Shown here in pieces: positions 33,560 through 41,558 of a stretch of DNA of 64,000 nucleotides. The notes under the pieces were generated by a model, which saw only the letters and a list, made by a program, of their open reading frames with translations, was not told the DNA's origin and did no database searches. The position numbers and the translations under genes are program-made. Source of the DNA: Georgenia_A wangjunii (GTDB taxonomy: Bacteria > Actinomycetota > Actinomycetes > Actinomycetales > Actinomycetaceae); assembly GCF_036421915.1 (NCBI RefSeq), contig NZ_JAZGOM010000008.1, one strand, 5' to 3'. Position 1 is the stretch's first letter, and each line of letters opens with the position of its first letter.

Positions 33560-35800
33560 GTGACCACGACGACCGAGCGGCACCTGACGAGCGAGGCCCC
33601 GCCGCGCTTCGTCGACGTCCCGGCCGTCCCGGTCCCTCGCCCGGCGGTGCTGCCGCACCGGCTCGGTGCGCACCTCGTCGACGGGGGCCTCGACGTCGTC
33701 GTCTTCGCCTCGCACGCCGAGGCGCTCGACCTGTGCCTCCTCGACGTCGGCCCCGGCGGCGCGCCGAGCGAGCGCCGCTTCCGGCTGCGCCGGGGCGCGG
33801 CCGGCCTGTGGCACGGCCACGTCCCCGGCGTCGGTCCCGGACAGCACTACGGACTGCGCGCGCACGGCCGCTGGGACCCCTCCGCCGGTCTCCTGCACAA
33901 CCCGGCCAAGCTCCTGCTCGACCCCTACGCCCGCGGCATCGCCGGCACGGTCGACCTCGAGGGCCCCGTCTACCCCTACCGGCGCACCGCCGACGGCGCT
34001 GCCACCGGTGCGCCCGACGACTCCGACTCCGCCGGGCACGTGCCGCACGGCGTCGTCGTCGACGACCCCTTCCCCGCCGCGGACAACCGCCCGCGCACGC
34101 CGTGGGAGCGCACCGTCCTCTACGAGGCCCACGTCCGCGGCCTGACGATGCAGCTGCCCGGGGTGCCCGAGCACCTGCGCGGGACGTACGCCGGCCTCGC
34201 CCACCCGGCGACGATCGCGCACCTGCGCGACCTCGGGGTGACGACGGTCGAGCTGCTGCCCATCCACGCCGGGAGCCCGGAGCCGTTCCTCGCCGAGCGC
34301 GGGCTGACGAACTACTGGAACTACAACACGCTCGCGTACTTCGCGCCCGAGCCCGCCTACGCCACGCGCGCGGCGCAGGCGGCCGGCCCGGCGGCCGTCC
34401 TCGACGAGGTCAAGGGCATGGTCCACCTCCTCCACGAGGCCGGGCTCGAGGTGGTCCTCGACGTCGTCTACAACCACACGTGCGAGGGCGGCGCGCACGG
34501 CCCGAGCCTGAGCCTGCGCGGGCTGGACAACACGTCGTACTACCTCCACGACGGCGTGGCCCCGGCCGCGCTCGTCGACGTCACCGGCTGCGGGAACTCC
34601 CTCGACTTCCGCCGCACGCGCGTGGTCCAGCTCGTCCTCGACTCCCTGCGCTTCTGGGCCGGGGAGATCGGCGTGGACGGGTTCCGCTTCGACCTCGCCG
34701 TGACGTCGGGCCGCAACGGGGGCGAGTTCTCCCCCGACCACCCGTTCCTCGTCGCGCTCGTCACCGACCCGGTCCTCGCCGGCACCAAGCTCATCGCCGA
34801 GCCGTGGGACATGGGGCCCGGCGGCTGGCGCACGGGTGAGTTCCCCGCACCGATGGCCGACTGGAACGACCGGTTCCGCGACGCGCTGCGCACGTTCTGG
34901 CTCGCCGACCCGGCCGCCGCGACCCACGGACGAACCGGCAGCGACCTGCGTGACCTCGCCACCCGCCTCGCCGGCTCGGCCGATCTCTTCAGCCGCAGCG
35001 AGGTCCCCGGCGGGCGCGGGCCGCTCGCGAGCATCAACTTCGTCACCGCCCACGACGGCTTCACCCTCGCGGACCTCGTCACGTACGACCGCAAGCACAA
35101 CGAGGCCAACACCGAGGACAACCGCGACGGGACCGACAACAACCGGTCGTGGAACCACGGCGTCGAGGGTCCGATCCTCGCCGGGTCCGAGCGCATGCGC
35201 ATCGACACGGCCCGCCGCCGGTCGATGCGCAACCTCCTCGGTTCGCTCCTCCTCTCGGCCGGCACCCCGATGCTCACGGCCGGCGACGAGCTCGGCCGCA
35301 CGCAGCGCGGGAACAACAACGGCTACTGCCAGGACAACGAGATCTCGTGGGTCGACTGGGACCTCACGCCATGGCAGCGGGACCTCCTCGCGACCACCCG
35401 CCACCTCCTGCGCCTGCGCCGCGAGCACCCCGTCCTGCGCCCCACCCGCTTCGCCACCGGCCGCACCGCCTCCGGCGACTCCCTCGCCGACCTCGCGTGG
35501 TTCAGCGCCGACGGCGAGCCGATGGACGCCGCCGCGTGGCACGACCCGCACGCGCGGGTCCTGCAGATGCAGCGCTCCGGGCACCCGGTGGGCGACCGGG
35601 ACGCCCTCATCCTCATCAACGGCTCGCTCGGGGCCCGGACGGTCCGGCTGGCCCCCGGGCGGGGGACGACGCTCACCCTCGCGTGGGACTCCGCCGCGGA
35701 CGCGCCGCCCAACCCGGTGGACGGCGGCACCCCGGTCTACCCGGGGCAGGCGGTCAACCTCGAGCCGCTGAGCATGCGGCTCTACCTCACCCGGCACTGA
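33560..35800 (+). CDS. glgX: Glycogen debranching enzyme GlgX
   Basis: 746-residue GH13 isoamylase-type enzyme that hydrolyses alpha-1,6 branches left by phosphorylase. An N-terminal CBM48-like domain (GLRAHGRWDPSAGLLHNPAK) leads into the TIM barrel with VVLDVVYNHTCEG, nucleophile Asp in IGVDGFRFDLAVTSG (about 378), acid Glu in KLIAEPWDMGPGG (about 415) and NFVTAHDGFTLADLVTYD. GTG 33560 lies 6 nt after AAGAAT (33548-33553) with no ribosome-binding site, so a leaderless start is likely. It opens the alpha-glucan block. Confidence 0.93.
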   Translation: MTTTTERHLTSEAPPRFVDVPAVPVPRPAVLPHRLGAHLVDGGLDVVVFASHAEALDLCLLDVGPGGAPSERRFRLRRGAAGLWHGHVPGVGPGQHYGLRAHGRWDPSAGLLHNPAKLLLDPYARGIAGTVDLEGPVYPYRRTADGAATGAPDDSDSAGHVPHGVVVDDPFPAADNRPRTPWERTVLYEAHVRGLTMQLPGVPEHLRGTYAGLAHPATIAHLRDLGVTTVELLPIHAGSPEPFLAERGLTNYWNYNTLAYFAPEPAYATRAAQAAGPAAVLDEVKGMVHLLHEAGLEVVLDVVYNHTCEGGAHGPSLSLRGLDNTSYYLHDGVAPAALVDVTGCGNSLDFRRTRVVQLVLDSLRFWAGEIGVDGFRFDLAVTSGRNGGEFSPDHPFLVALVTDPVLAGTKLIAEPWDMGPGGWRTGEFPAPMADWNDRFRDALRTFWLADPAAATHGRTGSDLRDLATRLAGSADLFSRSEVPGGRGPLASINFVTAHDGFTLADLVTYDRKHNEANTEDNRDGTDNNRSWNHGVEGPILAGSERMRIDTARRRSMRNLLGSLLLSAGTPMLTAGDELGRTQRGNNNGYCQDNEISWVDWDLTPWQRDLLATTRHLLRLRREHPVLRPTRFATGRTASGDSLADLAWFSADGEPMDAAAWHDPHARVLQMQRSGHPVGDRDALILINGSLGARTVRLAPGRGTTLTLAWDSAADAPPNPVDGGTPVYPGQAVNLEPLSMRLYLTRH

Positions 35801-35810
35801 GCCCAGGTAC

Positions 35811-35816
35811 TAGGGT
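35811..35816 (+). promoter_or_regulatory. -10 box for the trpS leader transcript
   Basis: TAGGGT ends 7 nt before ATG 35824, placing transcription start at or one base before the leader ORF. The matching -35 is weak. This box makes the leader peptide the first thing translated on the trpS message. Confidence 0.55.
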
Positions 35817-35823
35817 TGGAGCC

Positions 35824-35859
35824 ATGACCTGCCGTGGGTGTTCCTGGTGGCCGTCCTGA
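35824..35859 (+). CDS. Trp-codon leader peptide of trpS (11 residues)
   Basis: ATG ... TGG TGG CCG TCC TGA encodes MTCRGCSWWPS. Tandem Trp codons (35845-35850) occur just before the stop, as in leader peptides that sense charged tRNA-Trp. The ORF directly precedes trpS and is followed by the alternating complementary segments of an attenuator. There is no Shine-Dalgarno; the -10 box 7 nt upstream implies leaderless translation. Confidence 0.7.
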   Translation: MTCRGCSWWPS

Positions 35860-35936
35860 CGGACGGCCCCGCCCCACGCCCCCGGCCGTCCGACAGAGGC
35901 GGCCGTCGTCACGTCCGGGCGCCTCGCGGGACGGCC
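35849..35936 (+). promoter_or_regulatory. Attenuator-like leader RNA with four alternately pairing segments
   Basis: Segment 1 GGCCGTCC (35849-35856), segment 2 GGACGGCC (35861-35868), segment 3 GGCCGTCC (35884-35891) and segment 4 GGACGGCC (35929-35936). Each neighbour pair (1:2, 2:3, 3:4) is a perfect 8-bp match. Segment 1 begins inside the second Trp codon and the stop codon lies in the 1:2 loop. GAGGCG (35896-35901) and CGCCTC (35920-35925) extend the 3:4 stem. Ribosome stalling at Trp would free 2:3 and prevent 3:4. No U-tract follows, so control may be transcriptional or at the nearby ribosome-binding site. Confidence 0.7.
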
Positions 35937-35953
35937 CGACCGACGAGGAAACC

Positions 35954-37072
35954 ATGACCGAGCACACCGCCCACGACGCCGCCACCGATCTCGCGGAGTC
36001 GACCAACGAGGCCTCGCTGGCGCGCACGAAGCGCCGCAGCGCCGAGATCGAGCAGCAGATCCGCACCAAGCCGGGCCGCTTCCGCATGCTCACCGGCGAC
36101 CGCCCCACCGGGAACCTCCACCTCGGGCACTACTTCGGGTCCCTGCGCAACCGCGTGCGGCTCCAGCGGGCCGGCGTCGAGTCGTTCGTCCTCGTCGCCG
36201 ACTACCAGGTCATCACCGACCGGGACGGCGTCGGACCCGTCCGCGAGCGCGTGCTCTCCCTCGTCGCCGACTACCTCGCCGTGGGCATCGACCCCGAGCG
36301 CGCGACGATCTTCACGCACTCCTCCGTGCCGGCGCTCAACCAGCTCATGCTGCCCTTCCTCAGCCTCGTCACCGACGCCGAGCTGCGCCGCAACCCCACG
36401 GTGAAGTCGGAGCTCGACGCCACCGGGGACCGCCCGATGTCCGGGCTCCTCCTCACCTACCCCGTCCACCAGACGGCCGACATCCTCTTCTGCAAGGCCA
36501 ACCTCGTGCCCGTGGGCAAGGACCAGCTCCCCCACCTCGAGCAGGCCCGCGTCATCGCCCGCCGCTTCGACGAGCGCTACGGGCGCCCGAGCGGCGCCAC
36601 CTCGCCGGTCTTCCCCCAGCCCGAGGCGCTCCTGTCCGACGCCGCGAGCGTGCTCGGCACCGACGGGCAGAAGATGAGCAAGTCCCGCGGCAACACGATC
36701 GAGATCGGGATGGACGCGGACACGACGGCGCAGCGCCTCAAGCGGGCCGTCACCGACGCGGACCGCCACATCACGTACGATCCCGCGGGACGCCCCGAGG
36801 TCTCCAACCTCGTCCTCCTCACCGCGCTGGCCTCCGGCCGCGCGCCCGAGGACGTCGCCGCCGAGATCGGCGACGGTGGCGGCGCGGCCCTCAAGCGTGC
36901 CGCGACCGAGGCGGTCAACGAGATGCTCGCGCCGATCCGCGCCCTGCGGGCCGAGCTCGCCGCGGATCCCCGCTACCTCCTCGACGTCCTCCACGCCGGC
37001 AACGAGCGCGCCAACGCCATCGCCGAGGCGACGCTCGGCGAGGTGCGGGCCGCCATGGCGATGGAGTACTGA
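35954..37072 (+). CDS. trpS: Tryptophanyl-tRNA synthetase
   Basis: 372-residue class I synthetase charging tRNA-Trp. The HIGH-type motif appears as GDRPTGNLHLGHYFGSL (about 47-63) and KMSKS in DGQKMSKSRGNT (about 238). ATG 35954 has GAGGAA (35945-35950) just upstream. The gene lies behind its own Trp-codon leader and is followed without a gap by the DUF885 gene (TGA then GTG), so the peptidase-like gene would share its control. Confidence 0.95.
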   Translation: MTEHTAHDAATDLAESTNEASLARTKRRSAEIEQQIRTKPGRFRMLTGDRPTGNLHLGHYFGSLRNRVRLQRAGVESFVLVADYQVITDRDGVGPVRERVLSLVADYLAVGIDPERATIFTHSSVPALNQLMLPFLSLVTDAELRRNPTVKSELDATGDRPMSGLLLTYPVHQTADILFCKANLVPVGKDQLPHLEQARVIARRFDERYGRPSGATSPVFPQPEALLSDAASVLGTDGQKMSKSRGNTIEIGMDADTTAQRLKRAVTDADRHITYDPAGRPEVSNLVLLTALASGRAPEDVAAEIGDGGGAALKRAATEAVNEMLAPIRALRAELAADPRYLLDVLHAGNERANAIAEATLGEVRAAMAMEY

Positions 37073-38779
37073 GTGGACGCCCCTGCCGCCCCCACGGCCC
37101 GCGCCGTCGCCGACGCCTACGTCGACGCGCTCGTCCGGCTCGACCCCGCGGTGGCGACGGCGCTCGGCGTGCCCTCCGACGCGATGCCCGACCTCTCGCC
37201 GGCGGGCCTCGGCGCGCGCGCCGACCTCGCCCGCCGCACCCTCGCCGACCTCGCGGACGCGACGCAGCCCGAGGACGACGACCGCCGGTGCGCGACCCTC
37301 CTGCGGGAGCGGCTGACGACGCAGCTCGCCACGCACGACGCCGGGGAGGACCTGCGCACGCTGCGGCCCATCGGCTCCCCGCTCCAGGGGCTGCGCTCGA
37401 TCTTCCTCATGATGCCGACGGCGACGGAGGAGGACTGGTCCGTCGTCGCCCGCCGGCTCCGGGACGTGCCCCGCGCCGCCGAGGGCTACCGGGCCACCCT
37501 CTGCGCCGGGATCGCCGCCGGCCGGGTGAGCGCGCCGCGCCAGGTGCGGTCCGCCGTCCGCCAGCTCGGCGCGTGGCTCGGCCCCGACGGCGGCACCGAC
37601 TGGTACAGCGGCTTCGTCGCCGCCGGCCCGGCAACCCTCGCCGACGAGCTCGCTGCGGCCGCCCGCGGCGCCGCGGCCGCCGTCGCGGACCTGCGGGCGT
37701 GGCTCGCGTCCGAGTACGCGGGCGCCGCGGCGGAGGTTCCCGACGCCGTCGGGCGCGATCGTTACGTTCTCGCCGCCCGGACGACGACGGGCGCCGTCAT
37801 CGACCCCGACGAGGCCTACGCGTGGGCCTGGGCCGAGCTCGGGCGCATCGAGGCCGAGATGGCCGCGCAGGCCGAGCTCGTCCTGCCCGGCGCGAACGTC
37901 CCCGACGTCCTCACTCACCTCGCCGCGCACGGCCCGGCCATCGAGGGGGTCGAGGAGGTCCGCGCGCACCTCCAGAGCCTCATGGACGCCGCGGTGCGCA
38001 CCCTCGACGGGACGCTCGTCGACATCCCGGGACCGGTGCGCACCGTCGAGGCGATGATCGCCCCGGCCGGGTCCGCGGCGGCGCCGTACTACACGCGCCC
38101 CTCGCTCGACTTCGCCCGGCCCGGGCGCACGTGGCTGCCGACGCTCGGCCACGAGCGCTTCCCCCTGTGGGACCTCGTGAGCACGTGGTTCCACGAGGGT
38201 GTCCCCGGCCACCACCTCCAGTTCGGCATGTGGGCCTACCTCGCGGACCGGCTCTCGCGCTACCAGGTGAGCGTCGGCTCCGTGCCGGCGACGACGGAGG
38301 GCTGGGCCCTCTACGCCGAGCGCGTCATGGACGAGCTCGGTCACCTCGCCGGCCCCGGCGAGCGGCTCGGCTACCTCGATGCCCAGCGCATGCGGGCGGT
38401 CCGGGTGGTCATCGACATCGGGATGCACCTCGAGCTCGAGGTCCCCGATGACGAGCCTGCCGGGGCGGACCTGCTCGCTGCGGCCGGGCTCGCGGCGGGC
38501 TCCCGGTGGACGCCGGCCCTGGCCCGGGAGTTCTTCGGCCGGCACAGCGGCCGGGCCGGCGACTTCCTCGACTCCGAGATCGACCGGTACCTCGGCTGGC
38601 CCGGGCAGGCCATCTCCTACAAGCTCGGCGAGCGCGCGTGGCTCGCCGGGCGCGCCGCCTCCCAGGCGCGCGCCGCCGCGCTGGGCCGTGCGTGGGACGC
38701 CAAGGGGTGGCACACCGCGGCGCTCGCGCTCGGCTCGCTCGGCCTCGACGACCTCGAGCGGGAGCTCACCGCCCTGTGA
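37073..38779 (+). CDS. DUF885-family protein, probable zinc peptidase
   Basis: 568 residues. DUF885 proteins are predicted HExxH metallohydrolases; here the motif is WFHEGVPGHHLQFGMW (about 379-394), followed by TTEGWALYAERVMDELG (about 405-421), where a Glu would complete the zinc site. No signal peptide is seen, so it should be cytoplasmic. GTG 37073 directly follows the trpS stop; GGAG lies 6 nt upstream. Confidence 0.85.
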   Translation: MDAPAAPTARAVADAYVDALVRLDPAVATALGVPSDAMPDLSPAGLGARADLARRTLADLADATQPEDDDRRCATLLRERLTTQLATHDAGEDLRTLRPIGSPLQGLRSIFLMMPTATEEDWSVVARRLRDVPRAAEGYRATLCAGIAAGRVSAPRQVRSAVRQLGAWLGPDGGTDWYSGFVAAGPATLADELAAAARGAAAAVADLRAWLASEYAGAAAEVPDAVGRDRYVLAARTTTGAVIDPDEAYAWAWAELGRIEAEMAAQAELVLPGANVPDVLTHLAAHGPAIEGVEEVRAHLQSLMDAAVRTLDGTLVDIPGPVRTVEAMIAPAGSAAAPYYTRPSLDFARPGRTWLPTLGHERFPLWDLVSTWFHEGVPGHHLQFGMWAYLADRLSRYQVSVGSVPATTEGWALYAERVMDELGHLAGPGERLGYLDAQRMRAVRVVIDIGMHLELEVPDDEPAGADLLAAAGLAAGSRWTPALAREFFGRHSGRAGDFLDSEIDRYLGWPGQAISYKLGERAWLAGRAASQARAAALGRAWDAKGWHTAALALGSLGLDDLERELTAL

Positions 38780-38785
38780 CGCAGG

Positions 38786-38824
38786 CCGGGCCGGGTCCGT
38801 CGCGCTGCGACGGGCCCGGCCCGG
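38786..38824. terminator. 17-bp bidirectional hairpin terminator
   Basis: CCGGGCCGGGTCCGTCG and CGACGGGCCCGGCCCGG pair with one wobble around CGCTG, between the convergent DUF885 gene and glgP. Confidence 0.8.
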
Positions 38825-38845
38825 AGGCGTCCTGCTCGGTGCGCC

Positions 38846-41434
38846 CTACTGCTCGGCGTTGGCCACGAGCGCGAGCTCGGTGGCCGCTGCGAGGTGCGGG
38901 TGCGCGGGGACGACGCGCACGGAGTACCCGAACGCGCCCGAGGTGTCGAGCTCGATCTCCCCGCAGTAGCCGTACCGGCCGGCCTCGTAGGTGTCGGTCA
39001 GCTCGAGGCGGCGCACGGCGAGGTCGGCGAGCGCGTCGTCCGCCCCGACGGAGCCGTAGACGGCCTGGACCTCGACGTCGTCGGGGGTGAGGTCCCCGAG
39101 GGAGACGTACGCCCGGACCTCGAGGACGTCCCCGACGTTCGCGCCGGCGTCGATGCCGCCGGACTCGACGTGGTCGACGCGCACCGCGGACCAGCCCGCG
39201 CGCACGCGCTGCTTCCACTCCGCCAGCTCGACGGCGCCCGCGTGGGCGTTCCCACCGAGGGCGCGGTAGCTGCCCGCCACCGGGGAGTAGAGGCGCTCGA
39301 CGTAGTCGCGCACCATGCGGGTGGCCTGGACCTTCGGGCCGAGGGTGGCCAGGGTGTGGCGCACCATCTCCATCCAGTGCTGCGGGATGCCGTCGGCGTC
39401 GCGGTCGTAGAAGCGCGGCGCGACGGTGTCCTCGAGGAGCTCGTACAGGGCCGCCGCCTCGAGCTCGTCGCGGCGGGCCTGGTCCTCGACGCCGTCGGCC
39501 GTGGGGATCGCCCAGCCGTTCTGGCCGTCGTACCACTCGTCCCACCAGCCGTCGAGGATCGAGAGGTTGAGGGCGCCGTTGAGGGCGCACTTCATGCCCG
39601 ACGTGCCCGAGGCCTCGAGGGGACGCAGCGGGTTGTTGAGCCAGACGTCGCAGCCGGGCATGAGGGTCTGCGCCATCTCGATGTCGTAGTTCGGCAGGAA
39701 GACGATGCGCTCACGCACGCCCTCGGCGTCGGCGAACTGGACGAGGCGCTGGATGAGGCCGACGCCCTGCTCGTCCGCGGGGTGCGACTTGCCGGCGACG
39801 ACGATCTGGATGGGCCGCTCCGGGTCGGTGAGCAGGGCGCGCAGGCGGTCCGGGTCGGAGAGCATGAGGGTGAGGCGCTTGTACGTCGGCACCCGGCGCG
39901 CGAAGCCGATCGTCAGGACGTCGGGGTCGAGCACGTCGTCGACCCAGCCGAGCTCCGCGGGGGACGCCCCACGCTCGAGCCAGGACGTGCGCACGCGCTG
40001 CCGCGCCGAGCGCACGAGGTTCGAGCGCAGCTCGCGGCGCACGGCCCACAGCTCGGCGTCGGGGACGCCGCCGGACTCGCCGGCGACGAGCCAGCCCTCG
40101 CCCGAGGCGATCTGGTCCTCGGAAAGGTGGCGGGCCGCCATGGCGGCGAACGCCGGGTCCGTCCACGTCGGGCCGTGGACGCCGTTGGTGATCGAGGTGA
40201 TCGGCACCTCGGAGACGTCGAAGCCCGGCCAGAGCGCGTGGAACATCCCGCGCGAGACCCGGCCGTGGAGCTGGGCGACGCCGTTGGCGCGGCGCGCGGT
40301 GCGCAGCCCGAGCACGGCCATGTTGAAGACGGAGCGGTCGCCGCCCTCGTAGTCCTCGGCGCCGAGCGCGAGGATGTCCTCGACCGGGACGCCGGGCACC
40401 GCGGCGGAGCCGGTGAAGTGCTCGCGGACGAGGTCGACGCCGAAGCGGTCGATACCGGCGGGCACCGGGGTGTGGGTCGTGAAGACGGTGCCCCCGCGCA
40501 CGGCCTCGACGGCCGCCGCGACGGACAGGCCCTTGGCCTCGACGAGCTCGCGGACGCGCTCGACGCCCTGGAAGCCGGCGTGGCCCTCGTTGGCGTGGTA
40601 GACCTCCGGCGCCGGGGCGCCGGTGAGGCGCGAGTAAGCGCGCAGGGCCTTGACGCCGCCCATGCCGAGGAGGAGCTCCTGCTTGAGGCGGTGGTCGGCG
40701 GAGCCGCCGTAGAGGCGGTCGGTCACGCGGCGCGAGACGTCGTCGTTCTCCGTGACGTTGGAGTCGAGGAGGAGCAGCGGCACGCGACCGACGTCCGCCT
40801 TCCACACCTGGGCGTGGAGGACCTGGCCGCCCGGCAGGGGCAGCGTGACGCGGGCGGCGGTGCCGTCGGCCTCGCGCAGAAGGCTGAGCGGAAGGTTGTC
40901 GGGGTCGATGACGGGGTAGGTCTCGTGCTGCCAGCCGTCGCGGGTGAGCGACTGCTTGAAGTACCCGGCCCCGTAGAGGAGGCCGACGCCGACGATCGGC
41001 ACGCCGAGGTCCGAGGCGGACTTGAGGTGGTCGCCGGCGAGGATGCCGAGGCCGCCCGAGTACTGGGGAAGGACGGCGGTGATGCCGAACTCCGCGGAGA
41101 AGTAGGCGATCGCGTCCGGCTTGTCCTCGACGGCGAAGGACGTCTGGTACCAGCGCGGCTGCTCGAGGTAGGCCTTGAGGTCGGCGTCGAGCTCGCGCAC
41201 CCGGGCGACGAGCCCGGCGTCGGCGGCGAGCGTCTCGAGGCGCTTGCGGCCCAGCGCGCCGAGGAGCGCGATCGGGTCCCCGCGCAGCGACTCCCACAGT
41301 GCGGGGTCGAGCGAGGCGAAGAGGTCCCGCGTGGGGACGTGCCAGCACCAGCGAAGGTTCTGGGCGAGGGTGTCCAGCGGCGCAAGGGCGTCAGGCAGGA
41401 CGGTGCGGACGGTGAATCGGCGGATGGCTCTCAC
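38846..41434 (-). CDS. glgP: Alpha-glucan (glycogen/maltodextrin) phosphorylase
   Basis: 862-residue PLP enzyme of the mycobacterial-type GT35 subfamily that releases glucose-1-phosphate. Seen: N-terminus RAIRRFTVRTVLPDALAPLD, active-site region YFSAEFGITAVLPQYSGGLG, ITSITNGVHGPTW, and ASGTSGMKCALNGALNLSIL, next to the PLP-lysine region. GTG 41434 lies 7 nt after TAGACT (41442-41447), indicating a leaderless start; the frame upstream to 41491 is not homologous. It is divergent from glgE across 124 bp. Confidence 0.93.
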   Translation of the reverse strand: MRAIRRFTVRTVLPDALAPLDTLAQNLRWCWHVPTRDLFASLDPALWESLRGDPIALLGALGRKRLETLAADAGLVARVRELDADLKAYLEQPRWYQTSFAVEDKPDAIAYFSAEFGITAVLPQYSGGLGILAGDHLKSASDLGVPIVGVGLLYGAGYFKQSLTRDGWQHETYPVIDPDNLPLSLLREADGTAARVTLPLPGGQVLHAQVWKADVGRVPLLLLDSNVTENDDVSRRVTDRLYGGSADHRLKQELLLGMGGVKALRAYSRLTGAPAPEVYHANEGHAGFQGVERVRELVEAKGLSVAAAVEAVRGGTVFTTHTPVPAGIDRFGVDLVREHFTGSAAVPGVPVEDILALGAEDYEGGDRSVFNMAVLGLRTARRANGVAQLHGRVSRGMFHALWPGFDVSEVPITSITNGVHGPTWTDPAFAAMAARHLSEDQIASGEGWLVAGESGGVPDAELWAVRRELRSNLVRSARQRVRTSWLERGASPAELGWVDDVLDPDVLTIGFARRVPTYKRLTLMLSDPDRLRALLTDPERPIQIVVAGKSHPADEQGVGLIQRLVQFADAEGVRERIVFLPNYDIEMAQTLMPGCDVWLNNPLRPLEASGTSGMKCALNGALNLSILDGWWDEWYDGQNGWAIPTADGVEDQARRDELEAAALYELLEDTVAPRFYDRDADGIPQHWMEMVRHTLATLGPKVQATRMVRDYVERLYSPVAGSYRALGGNAHAGAVELAEWKQRVRAGWSAVRVDHVESGGIDAGANVGDVLEVRAYVSLGDLTPDDVEVQAVYGSVGADDALADLAVRRLELTDTYEAGRYGYCGEIELDTSGAFGYSVRVVPAHPHLAAATELALVANAEQ

Positions 41435-41523
41435 GCGCCGGAGTCTATCGGCCCACGGGCCCGTCTTGCGCCGAGTTGCAGAAATTTTCACACGCCAGAA
41501 ACGTGGGTGTCCGGCCCCAGCGG

Positions 41524-41552
41524 TCGACCATCGCCGGGAGCGTCGATAGGTT
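41524..41552 (+). promoter_or_regulatory. Promoter of the glgE operon
   Basis: TCGACC (41524-41529), 17-bp spacer, TAGGTT (41547-41552), then 6 nt to GTG 41559. This predicts a leaderless glgE transcript. It lies back to back with the glgP -10 at 41442-41447. Confidence 0.6.
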
Positions 41553-41558
41553 CGTCAC

